A stretch of 64,000 bases of DNA from JAVJUV01 sp040220415 (lineage in GTDB: Bacteria; Pseudomonadota; Alphaproteobacteria; Rhodobacterales; Rhodobacteraceae): assembly GCA_040220415.1 (NCBI GenBank), contig JAVJUV010000066.1, positions 1 to 64,000 of the forward strand, written 5' to 3'. A program made the translations under genes and the position numbers. This document shows, piece by piece, positions 60,255 through 64,000 of the stretch. Position 1 is the first letter of the stretch. Every line of letters begins with the position of its first letter. Below the pieces are notes generated by a model. That model was not told the origin of the DNA. It did not search any database and saw nothing but the letters and a program-made list of their open reading frames with translations.

Positions 60255-60671
60255 ATGGCCAAGCGCAAGATAGAAAGCGTCGTCCCGTTCCTGACATTCC
60301 AGGGACGGGCGCAAGAGGCGCTCGATTTCTATACCGGCATCTTCCCGGCGGCGAAGGTCACCGGAAAGGTGCTGTTCGGCCGGGACGAGGGCGGCATCGA
60401 GGGCAATATCAAGCAGGCCATCCTCACCGTCGGCGGCAACCGGCTGCGTGTCTTCGACGGCCCCGTGGTGCCGGGCTTCCACTTCAGCTCCGCGATCTCG
60501 CTCTTCGTCGAGATCAACTACCGCTCGACCCTCGACAAGGTGGCCGAGGCGCTGGGGAAGGGGGGCGAGGTGATGATGCCGCTCGACAGCTATCCCTTCG
60601 CCGACCGCTTCACCTGGCTGTCCGACAGGTTCGGCGTGAACTGGCAACTGGTCCTCGGCCCCAAGGTCTGA
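60255..60671 (+). CDS. VOC family (PhnB-like) protein
   Basis: 138 residues, a single glyoxalase/vicinal-oxygen-chelate unit of the PhnB/3-dmu-9_3-mt type: VVPFLTFQGRAQEALDFYTGIF at the start, FVEINYRS in the middle and YPFADRFTWLSDRFGVNWQLVL at the end. Members are usually of unknown function, not ubiquinone methyltransferases. It starts 4 nt after the binding-protein gene and is probably co-transcribed. Confidence 0.87.
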   Translation: MAKRKIESVVPFLTFQGRAQEALDFYTGIFPAAKVTGKVLFGRDEGGIEGNIKQAILTVGGNRLRVFDGPVVPGFHFSSAISLFVEINYRSTLDKVAEALGKGGEVMMPLDSYPFADRFTWLSDRFGVNWQLVLGPKV

Positions 60672-60723
60672 GGGCCGGGCAGGGCGCGCGGCAACTCAGG
60701 CTTTTCTATCTTGAACCATCTTG

Positions 60724-60743
60724 CTGAAATGCGGGCATTTCAG
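60724..60743. repeat. 20-bp palindrome at the sensor kinase stop codon
   Basis: CTGAAATGC (60724-60732) and GCATTTCAG (60735-60743) are exact reverse complements, 2 nt apart, overlapping the stop at 60740-60742. It lies between two convergent genes, with no T-run on either side. Possibly a convergent terminator or mRNA 3' end structure. Confidence 0.45.
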
Positions 60744-63274
60744 GCCTCGCGGACATGAACTTTCAGCTCCGCCGCCGTCCTTGACCATATCTCATTGAGT
60801 TCCTGACTGGTGGACGCGTCGCAGGCAAAACCCTCGGCGACCCGGGCTTCCAGGTCGGCCAGGGCCAGCCGCAGGGCCTCGGCCCCCATCAGCGCGGACG
60901 AGCCCGTGGCATAGTGGATTTTCTCCCGCAGCCCCGGCTCTGCCTTGCCCGCCTCGGCGCATTTGGCGATATAGGCCGTCGTCTCGTTCATTTCGGAAAT
61001 GAAATTCCGGATCAGACCCTTGATCTTTTCGGCACCCAGAGCGTTGGCGAGCTCGGTAAGATGCGCGTGATCCACCATGGACTCAAGCGCGCCATCCTCA
61101 TGCCGGGCCACGTCACCGGTTCGCACCAGACCCTGTGCCGAAAACTTGCCCAGAACGTCGCGCAATCCCCGCAACGAGATGGGCTTTATGAGGATATCGT
61201 TCAGCCCGGCGGCAAGGAACCGGTCCCTCTCGGCCGGAATGGCGTTTGCCGTCAAGGCGACGATCGGCAAGTAAGTTCCCGCAGGTTCGGAATCGCGTAT
61301 GGCTCTCGTCGCCTCGATGCCATCCATGACCGGCATGGAAATATCCATGAACACAAGGTCATAGGCATTCTTGCGTGTCATTTCCACGCCTTGTTGTCCA
61401 TCCAGCGCTTCATCCACCGCATGGCCATCCCTTTGCAGAAGCTCGCGCACGATCAGCCGATTGATCTCGTTGTCCTCGACAACAAGTATCTTCATCGGCC
61501 GAACCGGCCCGCTTTGCGATGACTGCTTCACGTCCCGCGACACGACCCGCGCAGACGGAACGTCGGCATCCGGCGATGGCAGCGGCAGGCGAACCCAGAA
61601 GCTGCTGCCGTAGCCGCTTGTGCTGTCAAGGCCAACCTCGCCGTCCATGGCCTTGACGAGACGCCGCACGATGGCAAGGCCAAGCCCGGTTCCCCCGACC
61701 GTCCGGGAAAAGGACGAATCCAGCATGACGAAATCCTCGAATATGCGTTCGCGGTCCTTCGCCGCAATGCCGATCCCGGTGTCGGTCACCCGGAACTCGA
61801 CCAGGTCCCCGTCCGCCAGCCTGACGGCCTCTACCGTAATCGACCCGTTCCGCGTGAACTTGATCGCGTTCCCGATCAGGTTCAAAAGCACCTGGCGGAT
61901 GCGAATCGGATCGCCGACCGCATAGTCGACCCCGTGGGTCTCGACGACCTGCGACAGCGTGTTTCCGCGGTGTTCGGATACGCCGCGCTGGCTGTCGACC
62001 AGTTCGCGCACCAGCGCCGGCAGCGAAAACGCGACGCTCGCAATCTCGATCCGACCCGATTCCGCGCGGGATATTTCCAGCACGTCATCGACGTGGTGCA
62101 TCAAGAGCTTGCCGGAAGCGCGGATGATATCGAAATACTCGCCATACTTTTCCGACAGTTTCGACGGATCGATCAGTTCCAGCGTGCCAAGCATACCGTT
62201 CAGCGGCGTCCTCATCTCGTGGCTCATCACCGCGATAAGATCCGCCTTGGCCTTCTCTCCGGCGATAGCTTCGTCGCGGGCCTTGATCAGCGCCTGTTCC
62301 GCCGCCAGTCTATTGGAAATGTCCCGCAGGAACGAGACGAAGATCTCGCCCTCTTCCGACCCGACCGCCGAGACCGACATTTCGACCGGAAAGACGTCGC
62401 CGTTCTTTCGGCGCGCTTCCAACTGGACGCGACCCTTGCCGATCACGTGCTTTTCTCCGGTCTTCAAATACCGGTTCATCCCGCGCAGATGCGCCTCTTT
62501 CAGGTGTTCGGGAACGATAAGATCCTCCATCCGCTGCCCGATGGCCTCAGCGCTGGAATAACCGAAGATCTGCTCGGCGGCGCCGTTGAAATCGATGACG
62601 ACGCCGGCCCTGTCAGCCGCGATGACCGCATCCAGAGATGTCGAAATGATCGCCGCCAGACGCGAACGCATCTGGCTCTGTTCCGCCGCCCGTTCCTGGG
62701 CACGCCAGTAATAGTGGATCAGCAGCACGACAGCCAGGACCAGGACGGCGAACAGGGCCAGCGACAGCGAAGATACCCACGCCAGCGTATTGGCGACTCC
62801 GCTGCGTTGGGCGTCCGACTCCCGAGACAGGATGTTGATACCCGACAGGTTGATCTTTCGAACGTCCGCCCGGACGGCCCTGGTCTCTGCCAGAAGGGCG
62901 GGAAGGGCGCTTCTGAGTGTCGGGTCATCGCTGTCGATGATGGGCACCGCCCTGTCGAAGTAGGCTTGAAGGTTCTCGAAAGCCCGGGTCACCTCAGGGT
63001 CCTGCCGTACGGATTGCAGTGTCGGGCTCACCTCCATCGACTGGATGCGGCTGTAGAAGATGTTGAACCGGGTCCGCAGGTCGGCCAGGGGGGCAGACGG
63101 CGCGGCAACGGCGTCCTGCATCTCCGATATCAGCACCAGCAGTTCCACGTCCGCCTGTGCAAGCGCCCATTGCGTGCTGTCGGAATTGGCCGTCGCCAGT
63201 TCATCGATCTGGACCCGCACCTCGCGGTTCATCTGTATCAGGGGAAGGACGGCCAGGAAGATCCCCACGAACAC
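60740..63274 (-). CDS. Membrane hybrid sensor histidine kinase with receiver and Hpt domains
   Basis: At least 844 residues. TM1 is at the very start; the periplasmic helical domain spans about 20-155; TM2 about 160-188; PAS about 205-320. HisKA has VMSHEMRTPLNGML (His near 351). The HATPase block has NLIGNAIKFT, VTDTGIGIAA and GTGLGLAI. The receiver (from about 593) has KILVVEDNEINR and the phospho-Asp in DLVFMDISMPVMDG. Hpt at the C-terminus has IHYATGSSALMG (His about 786). The full phosphorelay is therefore in one protein. The annotated GTG start cuts TM1; the frame continues to 63358 with a basic n-region, so an atypical upstream start is likely. It follows a molybdopterin-fold protein gene. 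Confidence 0.92.
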   Translation of the reverse strand: MFVGIFLAVLPLIQMNREVRVQIDELATANSDSTQWALAQADVELLVLISEMQDAVAAPSAPLADLRTRFNIFYSRIQSMEVSPTLQSVRQDPEVTRAFENLQAYFDRAVPIIDSDDPTLRSALPALLAETRAVRADVRKINLSGINILSRESDAQRSGVANTLAWVSSLSLALFAVLVLAVVLLIHYYWRAQERAAEQSQMRSRLAAIISTSLDAVIAADRAGVVIDFNGAAEQIFGYSSAEAIGQRMEDLIVPEHLKEAHLRGMNRYLKTGEKHVIGKGRVQLEARRKNGDVFPVEMSVSAVGSEEGEIFVSFLRDISNRLAAEQALIKARDEAIAGEKAKADLIAVMSHEMRTPLNGMLGTLELIDPSKLSEKYGEYFDIIRASGKLLMHHVDDVLEISRAESGRIEIASVAFSLPALVRELVDSQRGVSEHRGNTLSQVVETHGVDYAVGDPIRIRQVLLNLIGNAIKFTRNGSITVEAVRLADGDLVEFRVTDTGIGIAAKDRERIFEDFVMLDSSFSRTVGGTGLGLAIVRRLVKAMDGEVGLDSTSGYGSSFWVRLPLPSPDADVPSARVVSRDVKQSSQSGPVRPMKILVVEDNEINRLIVRELLQRDGHAVDEALDGQQGVEMTRKNAYDLVFMDISMPVMDGIEATRAIRDSEPAGTYLPIVALTANAIPAERDRFLAAGLNDILIKPISLRGLRDVLGKFSAQGLVRTGDVARHEDGALESMVDHAHLTELANALGAEKIKGLIRNFISEMNETTAYIAKCAEAGKAEPGLREKIHYATGSSALMGAEALRLALADLEARVAEGFACDASTSQELNEIWSRTAAELKVHVREA

Positions 63275-63354
63275 CGCGATCGCCGCGGCAATGGGCGGCC
63301 GCCAGGCGCGCGAACGCCGGCCCCGGCTGTCTTTCGAATTTTCCGACGACAGGG

Positions 63355-63879
63355 TCAGCGCAGGACCTCGATACGATTAAGTTGCCAGACACTGCGCGAA
63401 TAGGTCAGTTCGGACTGATAGCCGGAATTCGTGTCATAAGGATACACGATCCAAAGGGGGCCCTTGTTGCGCAAACTCATTCTTTCACCGTTTCGTAGAA
63501 AAGCAATGATGGGTCCGCCCCTGACCGCGTCGCTGACAGGTATTTCCATGGAATAATCGTTGACGGCCGATGCCCGCAGGACAAGGCCCTGCGCGCCGAG
63601 TTCGTCGAGAAGGTCGTAAAGTTCCACGCCGGTGAAGGTCTGAACCCCTTCGGTCCAGATGGTCGTGGTTTCGAACGTCACCGTTCCGATCGACTCAAGA
63701 AGTTCGAAGTCGAGTTCGGCAACATCGCCGTTGTTCGTTGCCGTGATCGCTCCGGCAATCGTCAGAACGACGGTCCCTCTGGCCGGCTCAAGCGCGGCCG
63801 CTGGCGACGCGCCGAAAAGCGCGAGCCAAAACAGGGTTTGCGCCATTGTGACGCCAAATGAACGAAATAATTGAAACAT
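63355..63879 (-). CDS. Periplasmic molybdopterin-oxidoreductase-fold (SUOX-like) protein
   Basis: 174 residues with a signal peptide (MAQTLFWLALFGASPAAA within the first 30). The mature part resembles the molybdopterin-dependent oxidoreductase fold: LTIAGAITATNNGDVAELDF, then TIWTEGVQTFTGVELYDLLDELG, SAVNDYSMEIPVSDAVRGGP and LWIVYPYDTN. The conserved Cys ligand of sulfite-oxidase molybdenum is absent (no Cys in the mature domain), so catalysis is unlikely. Instead it may be a sensory partner of the kinase whose frame begins where this gene ends. ATG at 63879. The 121 bp upstream to the window edge probably hold the promoter. Confidence 0.78.
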   Translation of the reverse strand: MFQLFRSFGVTMAQTLFWLALFGASPAAALEPARGTVVLTIAGAITATNNGDVAELDFELLESIGTVTFETTTIWTEGVQTFTGVELYDLLDELGAQGLVLRASAVNDYSMEIPVSDAVRGGPIIAFLRNGERMSLRNKGPLWIVYPYDTNSGYQSELTYSRSVWQLNRIEVLR

Positions 63880-64000
63880 GATCAAATTCCGGAAATGCGA
63901 GGGTCGTCTTTCGTCTCTTCGCCGTCAACTTCTCACTTCATCCGACCGGAAACACTAGCTTATAGACTTTCGTATGGCTTAACGCTGCGAATGCTGTGCA

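Overview
The window is a dense, GC-rich stretch of bacterial chromosome carrying 61 protein genes, with no intergenic gap above about 260 bp. I found no rRNA, tRNA, CRISPR array, insertion sequence or prophage. Gene content points to an alphaproteobacterium of the order Rhodobacterales (Roseobacter/Paracoccus relatives). The supporting features are the lptF-lptG-lptD-surA-pdxA-rsmA operon, Rhodobacterales-type small families (DUF6477, DUF6456, DUF4167, DUF4342), a non-pyrrolysine MttB homologue, ATGA stop/start overlaps and Cys-type SelO. The order-level assignment is inference from family recall, not from a marker-gene tree.

Layout. 1-9451: a truncated NhaP-type antiporter, a DMT exporter, SelO, a nucleoside hydrolase coupled to a GNAT acetyltransferase, an orphan Fe(III) binding protein with its own promoter and terminator, mazG-thpR, agmatinase, and two small envelope proteins whose 3' ends overlap. 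9524-19695: translation and envelope housekeeping. prfA-prmC and a DUF4167 protein lie on the plus strand. The six-gene lptF-lptG-lptD-surA-pdxA-rsmA operon is on the minus strand, nearly every junction overlapping by 4 nt. 19830-27000: pepA-holC, a membrane retropepsin, MarC, ppk2 with an overlapping tetR, an alpha/beta hydrolase and metA. 27000-37600: a large chemoreceptor, an orphan P-loop protein, a FadL-like porin with a textbook terminator, DMT and YdcF proteins, guaA, the MttB homologue and DUF6477. 37700-47400: a DUF6456 regulator, DUF4342, an outer-membrane barrel, lipA, an FAD monooxygenase, two c-type cytochromes divergent from a LysR regulator, hpt and a COQ10-like START protein.

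47550-57400 is the most unusual part. A signal-less subtilase is translationally coupled to a vanadium-haloperoxidase/PAP2-like enzyme with an N-terminal (Gly-Gln)12 tract. Both face a SARP/TolB/TPR-type regulator across a 229-bp divergent region with phased direct and inverted repeats. Beside it sits a four-gene operon in which a DUF1801 protein is inserted between the A and B subunits of a hydantoinase/oxoprolinase, followed by a secreted HExxH protein. 57500-64000: a 12-TM membrane protein, a Tat-exported branched-chain-type binding protein without permeases, a VOC protein, and a hybrid histidine kinase coupled to a small periplasmic molybdopterin-oxidoreductase-fold protein.

Best candidate for an undescribed system: the subtilase/haloperoxidase/SARP locus with its repeat-bearing control region. 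Second: the molybdopterin-fold protein plus hybrid kinase pair.
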